Shown here: positions 32,161 to 40,710 of the stretch, piece by piece
How the letters are laid out: the number at the start of each line of letters is the position of its first letter
How positions within the stretch are numbered: the stretch's first letter is position 1
Assembly: GCA_016285075.1 (NCBI GenBank)
Contig: JAEEQB010000028.1
Coordinates: 1-53,169 of the forward strand
Length of the DNA: 53,169 nucleotides
Direction: 5' to 3'
Source of the DNA: Prevotella sp.
GTDB taxonomy: Bacteria; Bacteroidota; Bacteroidia; Bacteroidales; Bacteroidaceae
Translations under genes and position numbers: made by a program
The notes under the pieces: model-generated
The model's input: only the letters and a program-made list of their open reading frames with translations
The model's database searches: none
What the model was told of the DNA's origin: nothing

Positions 32161-34470
32161 CTAAATGATCCTGATGACTTCCTTTAATCCTTCCACCTTT
32201 TTCAGATTGTCGGTGACAGCCTGCACATCCTTGCAGTCGTGGACGCTGATTTCAAGAGTGCCGTTAAAGAGACCCTCGTCACAGGTGATGAGTACTTTGT
32301 GTATGTTCACACTGAGCTGGGAGGAGAGTATCTGGGTCACCTCGTTGAGCAGACCTATACGGTCGATACCGCTAATGCGGATGGTGGCATCGAAATAAAG
32401 CCGTCGGCGCATGTCCCATTTGGCATCGAGGATGCGGTTGCCAAAGGAGGTCTTGAGTTTGTTGGCCACGGGGCATGCACGTTTGTGGATTTCAATCTGG
32501 TTTTTGTTGTCAATGTACCCCAGAATGTCGTCGCCCGGTATAGGGTGGCAGCAGGTGGTGAACTTGTACTGGTGTAGGTTGTTGTCGGTGATGAAGATAG
32601 GTTTCTTGCGGTTGAACTTCTCTGGTACGATGAAAAGACCGGAACCATTGGCAGACTGGGAAGTGGAATCTGGACCTTGAGGGTCTTGATCAGAATCCTC
32701 AACTTTACGTGGCTTGACGAAGGGCACGTACTTGCGCCATCCGCCACTGTTATCGGTGGTTTTCTTGTGTTTACCGTTCAGTTCATCTATGTCTTTTTCA
32801 CCCAGGATGATGGCTTTCTCGCCCAATGCCTGGTAGAAGTCCTCACGCCTACGGATGTCGTGGTATTCTGCAAGCTGGTCAAGTATGGCGTAGCTGAACT
32901 CGAGACCGTTGCGCTGGAGGAAACTTCCGAGCAGTTCCTCACCCTGTTTCTGAATGTCGCGGTTCTGACGGCGTAAAATAGACTGTATCTTGGCCTTGGC
33001 CTTGGCTGTCGACACAAAACTGATCCATGAGGGCTGCACATGCTGTGACTTCGAGGTGAGTATCTCAACCTGGTCGCCGCTCTGCAGTTTGTGGCTCAGT
33101 GGTACGAGTTTGTGGTTAACCTTGGCGCCTATGCAATGGCTGCCCAGGAAGGTGTGGATGGAGAAGGCAAAATCAAGGGCGGTACATCCTGCAGGCATGG
33201 TCTTTATCTCACCCTTGGGCGTAAAGACGAATATTTCGGAGGCGAAGAGGTTCAGCTTAATGGCATCGAGGAAGTCCATGGCATCGGGTTGGGGGTCGTC
33301 GAGTATCTCCTTGATGGTGCGCAACCAGCTGTTCAGCTCGGTCTCGTCCTCGGTATACTCCTCCTGTTCGCCCTCTTTGTACTTCCAATGAGCAGCAAAT
33401 CCCTGCTCAGCTATTTCGTCCATGCGGTCCGAGCGTATCTGCACCTCTATCCAATGTCCCTGCTTGGACATCAGTGTCACATGTAAAGCCTGGTAGCCGT
33501 TGGCTTTCGGATGGTTGAGCCAGTCGCGCAGTCGGTCAGGGTGAGATTTGTAGAGGCGTGAAATGGCCACGTAGATATTGAAGCATTCGTTCACCTCTTC
33601 CTCGCGTTTCGCTGGGGTGAAGATGATGCGGACTGCGAGGATGTCGTAGATCTCTTCGAAGGTGACGTGCTTGTTCTGCATCTTCTGCCAGATGGAGTAG
33701 GGGGTCTTCACACGTTCGCGTATCTCGTAGGTGATGCCCATCTGCTTCAGTGCCTTCTCAATGGGAGCCGTAAACTGCGCAAACAGCTCGTCACGTTGCA
33801 TCTGCGTGGCTTTCAGCTTGTCCTGTATGGACTTGAATTCCTCGGGGTGTTCGAAGAGGAAGCTGAGGTTCTCGAGTTCAGACTTGATGCGATAGAGTCC
33901 CAGGCGGTGAGCCAGAGGAGCATATATGTAGAGCGTCTCACCCGCTATCTTGTACTGTTTGTTGGCAGGCTGTGAATCCAGCGTGCGCATGTTGTGCAAG
34001 CGGTCGGCTATCTTAATCAGAATGACACGGATGTCCTCGCTCATCGTCAGCAGCAGTTTCTTGAAGTTCTCGGCCTGTGCCGATGCCTGCTCGCCGAAGA
34101 TTCCTCCGGAAATCTTCGTCAGTCCGTCGACAATCATCGCAATCTTTGAACCGAAGATGTTTTCCAGGTCTTCTACGGTGTAGTCGGTGTCCTCTACTAC
34201 ATCGTGGAGGAGGGCAGCACAGATGCTGGTAGAGCCAAGTCCTATTTCGGAGCATACTATCTGAGCCACAGCAATGGGGTGCATGATATAAGGTTCGCCT
34301 GACAGGCGCCGCACCCCGCGGTGAGCCTGCCGTGCAAAGTGGAAGGCCTTGGTTATCAGGTCTACTTTCTTTCGGTGACGTGATGCCAGATAACTGTCAA
34401 GCAACGCCTGGAAAGCGTCGTCAACCATCTTCTCATCGGCATCTTCGTGCCGTACATGCTCATCATCCAT
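32161..34470 (-). CDS. relA/spoT: Bifunctional (p)ppGpp synthetase/hydrolase RelA/SpoT
   Basis: 769 residues. The N-terminal HD hydrolase domain has H64, the HDVVEDT motif (H89-D90, E93-D94) and IADRLHNMRTL. The synthetase domain has RVKTPYSIWQKM and the substrate-binding GYQALH (about 333-338) with EVQIR. A TGS domain (about 405-465, VFTPKGEIKTMPAG), a Cys/His-rich middle part (TTCCHPIPGDDI) and a C-terminal ACT domain (about 695-769, ISGIDRIGLLNEVTQILSS) follow. It makes and degrades the stringent-response alarmone. A low-complexity linker (about 575-620) is present. It is the fifth gene of the parA-parB-DUF5683-mltD-like-relA/spoT series, separated from the previous gene by 179 bp with repeats. 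Confidence 0.96.
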   Translation of the reverse strand: MDDEHVRHEDADEKMVDDAFQALLDSYLASRHRKKVDLITKAFHFARQAHRGVRRLSGEPYIMHPIAVAQIVCSEIGLGSTSICAALLHDVVEDTDYTVEDLENIFGSKIAMIVDGLTKISGGIFGEQASAQAENFKKLLLTMSEDIRVILIKIADRLHNMRTLDSQPANKQYKIAGETLYIYAPLAHRLGLYRIKSELENLSFLFEHPEEFKSIQDKLKATQMQRDELFAQFTAPIEKALKQMGITYEIRERVKTPYSIWQKMQNKHVTFEEIYDILAVRIIFTPAKREEEVNECFNIYVAISRLYKSHPDRLRDWLNHPKANGYQALHVTLMSKQGHWIEVQIRSDRMDEIAEQGFAAHWKYKEGEQEEYTEDETELNSWLRTIKEILDDPQPDAMDFLDAIKLNLFASEIFVFTPKGEIKTMPAGCTALDFAFSIHTFLGSHCIGAKVNHKLVPLSHKLQSGDQVEILTSKSQHVQPSWISFVSTAKAKAKIQSILRRQNRDIQKQGEELLGSFLQRNGLEFSYAILDQLAEYHDIRRREDFYQALGEKAIILGEKDIDELNGKHKKTTDNSGGWRKYVPFVKPRKVEDSDQDPQGPDSTSQSANGSGLFIVPEKFNRKKPIFITDNNLHQYKFTTCCHPIPGDDILGYIDNKNQIEIHKRACPVANKLKTSFGNRILDAKWDMRRRLYFDATIRISGIDRIGLLNEVTQILSSQLSVNIHKVLITCDEGLFNGTLEISVHDCKDVQAVTDNLKKVEGLKEVIRII

Positions 34471-34504
34471 AGTTTCTCCTCCTATTATATGTTTTTATCG
34501 TTGT

Positions 34505-34542
34505 AGTTATCGAAGTTGTCGATACGCCTTAAGTTATCGAAG
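34505..34542. repeat. 12-bp direct repeat in the mltD-like/relA gap
   Basis: AGTTATCGAAGT occurs at 34505-34516 and again at 34531-34542. Both copies lie in the leader of relA/spoT on the minus strand. Confidence 0.6.
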
Positions 34543-34543
34543 T

Positions 34544-34612
34544 CCTTTGCAAGTAAACAGTCTCCTTCGTTGCAGAGCGAAGCGATTGTTCGACCTTCGT
34601 TTGCTTGCAAGG
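34544..34612. repeat. Imperfect long inverted repeat between the mltD-like gene and relA/spoT
   Basis: CCTTTGCAAGTAAAC (34544-34558) pairs with GTTTGCTTGCAAGG (34599-34612), with one bulged T and one mismatch. The 40-nt interior contains a shorter GAGCGAAGCG segment and copies of CCTTCGTT. It could be a transcript-level attenuator or processing site inside the operon, or a small palindromic repeat element. Confidence 0.5.
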
Positions 34613-34649
34613 CAGGAACTTCCAATACTTAATGTCATGATTCAAATCA

Positions 34650-36089
34650 TCATTTTATTCTCAGCTTCTTGCCTGCCTGGATGTTGTTGCCGCGGATACC
34701 GTTGAGTTTCTTCAGCTTGGCCACGGTGGTACCGTTGCGGCGGGCTATTTCTGACAGGGTCTGTCCGCGTTTGACGGTGACACTGCGCCCTCCACGAGCA
34801 GATTGTCGGGCCTTGCGTGAATTTTTCTTGGATGCCTTTGTTGAGCGTCCGCGTTTGGTAGCCTTGGCAGTGGTGACAGGTGCCAGATCGGCAGCAATCT
34901 CCACCTCTATGCGCTTGCCTATCAACTCGTCATTGCGTGAACTGAATATAGAATCCTCCATATCGATGAACCGGCCAGTATCGGCAAGTGGAAGACGGAT
35001 GGCTGACAGCTCGGTAGCACCAGGAACCACGTCCCGGCGATAGGAGGGATTGAGGGCACGCAGCATCTCAAGGTCCAAGTCCAAGACCTCTGACACCTGG
35101 CGCAGGTGCACATTGTCATTCACCATGATAGTGTCGGTCTTCTCAGGCAGTGTGAAACGCATAGGACAGATGCCGTGTTCGCAATAGTAGGTCATAATGT
35201 AGTTGGCGGCTATGAACGCTGGCACGTAGCCACGGGTCTCACGCGGCAGATAAGGATAAATCTTCCAGTAGTCGCGTTCGCCGTTGGCCCGGTGAATGGC
35301 TTTGTTGATATTCTCTGGGCCACAGTTATAGGCGGCTATCACCAGATGCCAGTCTCCAAACACTTTGTAGAGGTCGCTGAGATATTTTGCGGCAGCATAC
35401 GATGCCTTCACAGGGTCGCAACGATCGTCCACGTAGGAGTTGACGTTCAGCCCGTAACGTTTGCCTGTAGCAAGCATGAATTGCCAGATACCTGTTGCTC
35501 CAGCAGGTGAGACTGCTTTCGGATGGAGTGCAGACTCAATGACCGGCACGTATTTCAGTTCCAACGGCAACTGGTAGGCATCAAGGGCCTCCTCAAAGGT
35601 GGGCATATAGAAGTTGCTGGCACCAAGGATATAGCTGACGGTGCGGCGCAGACGTCCTGCATAGCGGTCGATGAAGGTCTGTACGACCTCGTTGTAGGGC
35701 ATTTCGATGACGGTAGGCAGACGACGCAGGCGGTCAATATAGACTTCTGGGGGGAAGTAGGGGTTTTCTGCCGTGGACTGGCAATCATCGGTACTGCTTA
35801 GATACTTGTCTGCCATGTAAATCTGCATCAGACTGTCCAGGTCGTAGGTCATAGCTGCGGGGAAGTCTATCACCTCCTCGTTGCCTTCTTTGTCAGTCAG
35901 CGTGATCTCATCGTTGGCATCGATAAGTTCCGTCTCATCCTCTTCTTCCTCTTCTTCGTCATCAACCTCTAATTGCGCGAACGAGGGGATGAGTGACAGA
36001 TGATACATTAGGAGTATCGATAGAACCTTCATCCACCAATTTGTTTTTACCTTTTCGCTGTTCTTTCTATTGTTGTTAGTTTTCATCAT
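34650..36089 (-). CDS. mltD-like: Membrane-associated lytic transglycosylase with LysM domain (MltD-like)
   Basis: 479 residues: N-terminal signal peptide (MKVLSILLMYHLSLIPSFAQ from M20), an acidic stretch (DDEEEEEEDE, about 43-52), the SLT transglycosylase domain (about 165-330) with catalytic Glu185 in PVIESALHP and the SPAGATGIWQFM, AAYNCGP and LPRETRGYVPAF motifs, a linker rich in Lys/Arg/Ser, and a C-terminal LysM domain (about 434-478, VKRGQTLSEIARRNGTTVAKL). It cleaves peptidoglycan glycan strands to 1,6-anhydro ends. It lies 30 bp after the DUF5683 gene in the chromosome-partition operon, a gene order common in Bacteroidales. Confidence 0.94.
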   Translation of the reverse strand: MMKTNNNRKNSEKVKTNWWMKVLSILLMYHLSLIPSFAQLEVDDEEEEEEDETELIDANDEITLTDKEGNEEVIDFPAAMTYDLDSLMQIYMADKYLSSTDDCQSTAENPYFPPEVYIDRLRRLPTVIEMPYNEVVQTFIDRYAGRLRRTVSYILGASNFYMPTFEEALDAYQLPLELKYVPVIESALHPKAVSPAGATGIWQFMLATGKRYGLNVNSYVDDRCDPVKASYAAAKYLSDLYKVFGDWHLVIAAYNCGPENINKAIHRANGERDYWKIYPYLPRETRGYVPAFIAANYIMTYYCEHGICPMRFTLPEKTDTIMVNDNVHLRQVSEVLDLDLEMLRALNPSYRRDVVPGATELSAIRLPLADTGRFIDMEDSIFSSRNDELIGKRIEVEIAADLAPVTTAKATKRGRSTKASKKNSRKARQSARGGRSVTVKRGQTLSEIARRNGTTVAKLKKLNGIRGNNIQAGKKLRIK

Positions 36090-36119
36090 CTTTTTACTTG
36101 TTTTGCTTATTACTCTGCC

Positions 36120-37058
36120 TCAGAAGTTAATCTTGCAGTTTACACCGAGAGATGAAGCCTGCAAAGGATTGTTACTGATGGGGGAGCCCATGACAGCAGG
36201 CTCCACTTTCATGCTCAGGTCACTAGAGATGTCGAATACAGACAGCTCGGCGTCAACATAGGCATCGATGACAGACAGGGCATAGACGCCGCACATGACG
36301 AAGAAACTCATGTCACGCCAACGGCGGTATCGGTCTTTTCTCCTTTTGAACAGGTTCTTGTAGCGTTCTTCATTCTGTGGTGTAATCCGACGTCCCAGAG
36401 TCATGAAGTTCATGTAGCTGTGGGTACCAGGGTCGTCATCCATGATGTCAAGATAGGCCTGGGCATACTCTTTGTACATTTTGTTGTTCCATGTGAGCGC
36501 ATAGATACACCCCATGAACCCTCCATAGAAAAGAGGTAGTTTCCAGTATTTCCTGTTGTACATCTGTCCTGCACCGGGTATGACCATTGCCAGCCACATG
36601 GCACGTTGGGGGTTGGGTATCCATGTGTCCCAGTCGCGTTGCTGCTTTGACAGACGGGGAGGCAACAGCCCGGTCTTAGCTGTAGTGTCGACGTTGCCTC
36701 CTTGGAGTTCCAGTTCCTTGGCAATACTCTCGCTCTGCTCCTGTAGCTGGCGTACAGTCTCATCGGTAATCAGAGAGTCGAGTGGTGCCAGTTCAAATTC
36801 GTCAATGTTTTTGACCAACGTGTCGGGTATGGCCTTAATGACAGAATCGGGGACAGTTGTCTTGATGACAGAATCATGAATTTTCTTTGCTATCGTATCA
36901 GGTACTTCTACCTGTTGTGCTGAAGCAGAGATAAGTGACAGAAAGAGTGCCATGGTTAGGCAGGCGCGATAAGGGAATAAGGCAATGAGTGTCAACAAAG
37001 CCTTAATCCACCTCGTTTTCTTTAGTATAATATGTACGCGATAAAAGTCACTCATCAC
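36120..37058 (-). CDS. DUF5683 membrane/periplasmic protein
   Basis: 312 residues. A hydrophobic N-terminal signal (second candidate start MALFLSLISASAQ at 36953) is followed by a linker with repeats of PDxxxK type (DTIAKKIHDS, DSVIKAIPDTLVKN). The DUF5683 domain (about 150-312) has the signature PQRAMWLAMVIPGAGQMYNR and KLPLFYGGFMGCIYA. The domain has two or three hydrophobic helices, so membrane association is likely. Function is unknown; its fixed place between parB and the lytic transglycosylase in Bacteroidales suggests a link to cell envelope and chromosome segregation, which is inference. Confidence 0.88.
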   Translation of the reverse strand: MMSDFYRVHIILKKTRWIKALLTLIALFPYRACLTMALFLSLISASAQQVEVPDTIAKKIHDSVIKTTVPDSVIKAIPDTLVKNIDEFELAPLDSLITDETVRQLQEQSESIAKELELQGGNVDTTAKTGLLPPRLSKQQRDWDTWIPNPQRAMWLAMVIPGAGQMYNRKYWKLPLFYGGFMGCIYALTWNNKMYKEYAQAYLDIMDDDPGTHSYMNFMTLGRRITPQNEERYKNLFKRRKDRYRRWRDMSFFVMCGVYALSVIDAYVDAELSVFDISSDLSMKVEPAVMGSPISNNPLQASSLGVNCKINF

Positions 37059-37068
37059 TTAACAATCA

Positions 37069-37986
37069 TCACTGTTTTAGCGTTTCCAAGATGCGCTGAA
37101 GTTCTTCATTGCCACTGAAGGCAATGGTGATTTTCCCCTTGCCTGAGGGTGAACATGTCACTTGTACCTTATGCTGAAGCCGTTCTGTAAGCCATTTGCT
37201 GGCATCAGAGAAGGTTCTGTCCATTTGTGACTTGCCTGCTATTCTGCGTTTCACAGTTTGCACATCCTCACCCATTTTCAGTAATTGCACCATCTCCTCG
37301 ACCTTGCGAACGGAGTAGTTGTTTTTCTGAATATCCTTGAATACCTTCAGCTGCATCGATGGACTGTCGAGTGCCAGAAGAGCACGTGCATGACCCATGT
37401 CTATGTCTTTGTTTTTCAACGCCATCTGGATCTGGGCAGGCAACTTTAGAAGACGCATGTAATTGGTTACAGCTGTACGGCTTTTGCCTACTCGTTCCGA
37501 TATCTTTTCTTGCGTAAGATTAGTTGTCTCCATCAAATGCTGGTAGGCCAGGGCAATCTCAATGGCATTCAGGTCTTCGCGTTGAATGTTTTCCACCAGC
37601 GCCATCTCCATCACGTTTTCATCTTCCACCGTACGTATATAGGCGGGAATGGAGGTCAGCCCAGCCTGCTGGGCTGCACGCCAACGGCGTTCGCCAGCAA
37701 TTATCTGATAACGCCCATCGTTCATCAGCCTCAATGTCACAGGCTGGATGATGCCTATCTCGCGGATGCTGCTTGCCAGCTCTTGTAAAGAATCCTCGTC
37801 AAACTCACGGCGAGGCTGGTTGGGATTTGGGTCAATCTGGGAGATGGCTATTTCGTTCAGATTTGATGACCCTTGCGTCTTTACTTCAGCACCGGTGTCA
37901 ATCAGAGCGTCAAGTCCGCGGCCATTGCCGATATCATCCAGTCCGCGACCCAGCACGCCACTGGCATATTTCTTTCTTACTGCCAT
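37069..37986 (-). CDS. parB: Chromosome-partitioning protein ParB
   Basis: 305 residues. The ParB/Srx N-terminal domain (about 40-130) has NPNQPRREFDEDSL and the CTP-binding GERRWRAA motif. The central helix-turn-helix (about 150-215) reads TQEKISERVGKSRTAVTNYMRLL, followed by DMGHARALLAL and a C-terminal dimerisation region. It binds parS, spreads and loads SMC complexes near the origin. The gene lies 12 nt after parA and 10 nt before the DUF5683 gene, so these are co-transcribed. No perfect parS site was seen in the window. Confidence 0.96.
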   Translation of the reverse strand: MAVRKKYASGVLGRGLDDIGNGRGLDALIDTGAEVKTQGSSNLNEIAISQIDPNPNQPRREFDEDSLQELASSIREIGIIQPVTLRLMNDGRYQIIAGERRWRAAQQAGLTSIPAYIRTVEDENVMEMALVENIQREDLNAIEIALAYQHLMETTNLTQEKISERVGKSRTAVTNYMRLLKLPAQIQMALKNKDIDMGHARALLALDSPSMQLKVFKDIQKNNYSVRKVEEMVQLLKMGEDVQTVKRRIAGKSQMDRTFSDASKWLTERLQHKVQVTCSPSGKGKITIAFSGNEELQRILETLKQ

Positions 37987-37998
37987 GATGTGTACTAA

Positions 37999-38763
37999 TT
38001 AAGCATCCTTGTTAATAAGTTCCTTGGCAAGAGCCAGATAATTCTTGGAACCCGTGGAGTCGGCATCGTAGAGGATTACGGGAAGTCCGTGAGATGGGCT
38101 CTCGGAGAGTTTCACGTTGCGTTGTATGACAGTCTTGAATACCAATTCCTGGAAGTGGCGTTTCATCTCATCGTAGATTTGGTTGGCTAAACGAAGACGT
38201 GAATCGTACATGGTGAGTAGGAATCCCTCTATTTCTAATTTCTGATTCAGTTTCTTCTTGATTATTTTGATGGTGTTCAGCAACTTTGATATTCCTTCCA
38301 GTGCAAAATACTCACACTGAACAGGAATGATGACGGAGTCGGCTGCCGTAAGAGAGTTCACTGTGATGAGACCTAATGACGGAGAACAGTCTATCAGAAT
38401 GTAGTCATACTCGCTGCGTATAGGATCAAACATCCTCTTGAGCACTTTTTCGCGGTCGGGTAGGTTCAGCATCTCTATCTCTGCACCTACCAGGTCAATA
38501 TGGCTAGGGATGATGTCCAGTCCCTCAATGTCGGTTGTGTAGATAGCTTCGTGTACGTCAGTTTTGTTGACGATGCATTCGTAGAGCGAGTATTCCACCT
38601 GCTTGATGTCTACGCCCAGTCCGCTGGAAGCGTTGGCCTGAGGATCAGCATCTATTACAAGTACATTTTTTTCTAATGTAGCCAGTGAAGCAGCCAGGTT
38701 GATGGTTGATGTTGTTTTGCCTACACCACCCTTTTGGTTGGCTAATGCAATAATCTTTCCCAT
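37999..38763 (-). CDS. parA: Chromosome-partitioning ATPase ParA (Soj)
   Basis: 254 residues, MinD/ParA family. A deviant Walker A motif (KGGVGKTTS, residues 11-19), a Walker A' region (VLVIDADPQANASSGLG) and Walker B (YILIDCSPSLGLIT) are visible. It works with ParB in origin segregation. It opens the operon that continues with parB, DUF5683, the lytic transglycosylase, relA/spoT and the pectinesterase. A -7 element TACCTTTG lies about 100 nt upstream. Confidence 0.97.
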   Translation of the reverse strand: MGKIIALANQKGGVGKTTSTINLAASLATLEKNVLVIDADPQANASSGLGVDIKQVEYSLYECIVNKTDVHEAIYTTDIEGLDIIPSHIDLVGAEIEMLNLPDREKVLKRMFDPIRSEYDYILIDCSPSLGLITVNSLTAADSVIIPVQCEYFALEGISKLLNTIKIIKKKLNQKLEIEGFLLTMYDSRLRLANQIYDEMKRHFQELVFKTVIQRNVKLSESPSHGLPVILYDADSTGSKNYLALAKELINKDA

Positions 38764-38869
38764 TTTTTATTTAGTTGTTTTGTTCTTTTTCTCTTTTTTG
38801 GCCATCCCGGCAGGCTATAGATTCATGCACGCAATGCACACCATAGGGCCGAATAGGCGAAATTCGGTG

Positions 38870-38877
38870 CAAAGGTA
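38870..38877 (-). promoter_or_regulatory. -7 element of the parA operon promoter
   Basis: TACCTTTG on the minus strand at 38870-38877. No convincing -33 TTTG at 19-20 bp was found. A parS-like half site (GTGAAACA, 38888-38895) lies just upstream, inside the promoter region. Confidence 0.55.
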
Positions 38878-38952
38878 CACATTTTCCGTGAAACATTTGC
38901 TCTTTTTACTTTATTTTGTACTTTTACTCCCTTTTTTACTCCTACTTCTGCG

Positions 38953-40392
38953 TCATGATTCTGTCTGCGCCTTTGGCCAATTCACCAGATACAATTGTCC
39001 TGTGGCACGTGTAAAGGCCGTATAAAGCCAATGAATGTATTCGGGGGTGAGCATGTCATCAGTCATGTAGCCTTGGTCGATGTAAACGTGTGCCCACTGC
39101 CCTCCCTGCGCTTTGTGACAGGTGACAGCATAGGCAAACTTCACCTGCAGGGCGTTGTAGTAGGCATCTTCCTTGAGCTTTTTCATCCGGTCTGCCTTGA
39201 GGGGAATGTCAGCATAATCTTCCAAAACAGCCTCATAAAGATGTTCCTGCTGCTCGTGTGTCAGGGCAGGAGCTTTTGAGGTGAGGGTGTCGAGCAGCAT
39301 GGTGACTGTCAGTTCTTGATAGTCGTAGTCGGGTAACTGAATGGTAACATCGGCAAAGTGGAAACCATAGAGTTCGCGGATGTTACGTACGCGCTGCACT
39401 ATGGCCACATCGCCATTGGCCAAGAAATCAATGGTGGACTGATGAGTGGCTTTTTCTTTTTCACTCCAATAGTAGTTGTTCTTGACAATCATCAACTGGT
39501 CACCTAGGCACAACTCGTCCTCACGGTCTAATATGGTGCGGCGGATACCTTGGTTGTAGATGTTTGCGCGTTTGTTCGATCGTGTAATCACAATGGTGTC
39601 ATCCACCCCTGCCTGGCTGTAGCTGGTTGCCAGCTGCTCTATCAGCTCGTCACCTGTAACAAGATGGATATCGGCAAAGCCTTGGAACCTGATTTGTGGC
39701 AGCGCCAATCCATGTCCCATCTGCACCCCGCCAAACTCACGAATCCTCGTTGCGTTCCAAAGAATGCCCGAGTCCTGTGCCTGACGCAGGACTTCGTTCA
39801 GTGTGGCCTCGTAGACTTCTGTCCCGTATGCACGTAGGGTCGATGACTGCAGGGCAGGACTCGCTTCTTCTCCAACAGGTGGCAACTGGGCATGGTCGCC
39901 GATGAGCATCAGTCGGCAGTTGTTGCCGTTGTAAACAAACTGCATGAGGTCATCAAGCAGGCAGCCTGAGCCAAACATCGCATTTCCTTGCCCTTGATTG
40001 GCTATCATCGAGGCCTCGTCCACAATAAACAGGGTGTCGCGCTGCAGGTTTACGTTCAGGTTGAAGGCGCCGAGGTCGGCGGCGGTCTTCTGACGGTAGA
40101 TGCGGCGGTGGATGGTGTAGGCAGGGTGTCCTGCGTTCAAGGCAAACACCTTGGCAGCCCGGCCTGTCGGTGCTAGAAGCACCATTTTCTGTTTCAATGC
40201 TCCCAAGGCACGCACGATGGCACCCGCCAACGTTGTCTTGCCCGTTCCGGCCGAGCCGCGCAGTATCATGACCGTATTCTCCTGACGGTCAGTCATAAAG
40301 TCGGCAAACGTATGGGCAGCTTGTGCCTGCTGAGGCGTAGGTGGAAAGGACAGAGCCTGCAAAACCATGCGTCTTATCTCGTCATCAATCAT
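38953..40392 (-). CDS. RecD-like ATP-dependent DNA helicase (AAA family, UvrD C-terminal)
   Basis: 479 residues from MIDDEIRRM. Walker A GSAGTGKTT (46-54), Walker B LFIVDEASM (about 117-125), then helicase motifs and a C-terminal UvrD_C_2 region (YAVTCHKAQGGQW and LYTAFTRA). This is the RecD/ExoV alpha-type superfamily 1B helicase without nuclease, widely present in Bacteroidetes. The frame stays open 50 codons further to 40542, but a -7 box TACCTTTG lies at 40428-40435, inside that extension, so the start at 40392 is preferred. It is upstream of parA on the same strand but separated by 189 bp and its own promoter. Confidence 0.93.
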   Translation of the reverse strand: MIDDEIRRMVLQALSFPPTPQQAQAAHTFADFMTDRQENTVMILRGSAGTGKTTLAGAIVRALGALKQKMVLLAPTGRAAKVFALNAGHPAYTIHRRIYRQKTAADLGAFNLNVNLQRDTLFIVDEASMIANQGQGNAMFGSGCLLDDLMQFVYNGNNCRLMLIGDHAQLPPVGEEASPALQSSTLRAYGTEVYEATLNEVLRQAQDSGILWNATRIREFGGVQMGHGLALPQIRFQGFADIHLVTGDELIEQLATSYSQAGVDDTIVITRSNKRANIYNQGIRRTILDREDELCLGDQLMIVKNNYYWSEKEKATHQSTIDFLANGDVAIVQRVRNIRELYGFHFADVTIQLPDYDYQELTVTMLLDTLTSKAPALTHEQQEHLYEAVLEDYADIPLKADRMKKLKEDAYYNALQVKFAYAVTCHKAQGGQWAHVYIDQGYMTDDMLTPEYIHWLYTAFTRATGQLYLVNWPKAQTES

Positions 40393-40427
40393 TTGCTTCC
40401 TTTTATCTTGTTGTTGCTTTACCTGCG

Positions 40428-40435
40428 CAAAGGTA
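40428..40435 (-). promoter_or_regulatory. -7 element of the RecD-like helicase promoter
   Basis: TACCTTTG on the minus strand, about 36 nt before the ATG at 40392. The place where a -33 element should be (about 40455-40458) lies inside a heptad repeat tract. Confidence 0.6.
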
Positions 40436-40443
40436 CGCTTTTT

Positions 40444-40471
40444 AATTGACAATTGATAATTGACAATTGAT
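40444..40471. repeat. Four 7-bp tandem repeats in the helicase promoter
   Basis: AATTGAC, AATTGAT, AATTGAC, AATTGAT. The 28 bp cover the region just upstream of the -7 element, where the -33 contact should fall. Confidence 0.7.
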
Positions 40472-40571
40472 ATTTTTCTCACTTTTTCACCTTTCCACCT
40501 GAAAAATTGAGTGTGACAAGTCACGCATATAATAGTGTTCATTTCAGTATGCTCTCAAAACTATCCGCTCT

Positions 40572-40605
40572 GTTTTGGCATGAGTATTTACAACAATGCC
40601 AAAAC
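40572..40605. repeat. 10-bp inverted repeat with flanking direct repeats
   Basis: GTTTTGGCAT (40572-40581) and ATGCCAAAAC (40596-40605) are perfect reverse complements across a 14-nt loop. AAAACTATCC occurs at 40557-40566 and again at 40601-40610, overlapping one arm. There is no T-tail, so a protein-binding site or small element is more likely than a terminator. Confidence 0.6.
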
Positions 40606-40710
40606 TATCCAAAGATACAAAAAATATCGAGGATACGATAATTCGCAACATATATTAAGAAAAAGAATTCGGAAATCTTGACAGATTGACAGAAACGGCC
40701 TTGTTGTTTC

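Noticed and set aside
40393..40542. Fifty-codon N-terminal extension of the RecD-like helicase
   Set aside because: A promoter -7 box and heptad repeats lie inside it, and the encoded residues (QLSIKKRTFAQ...) do not fit the family.
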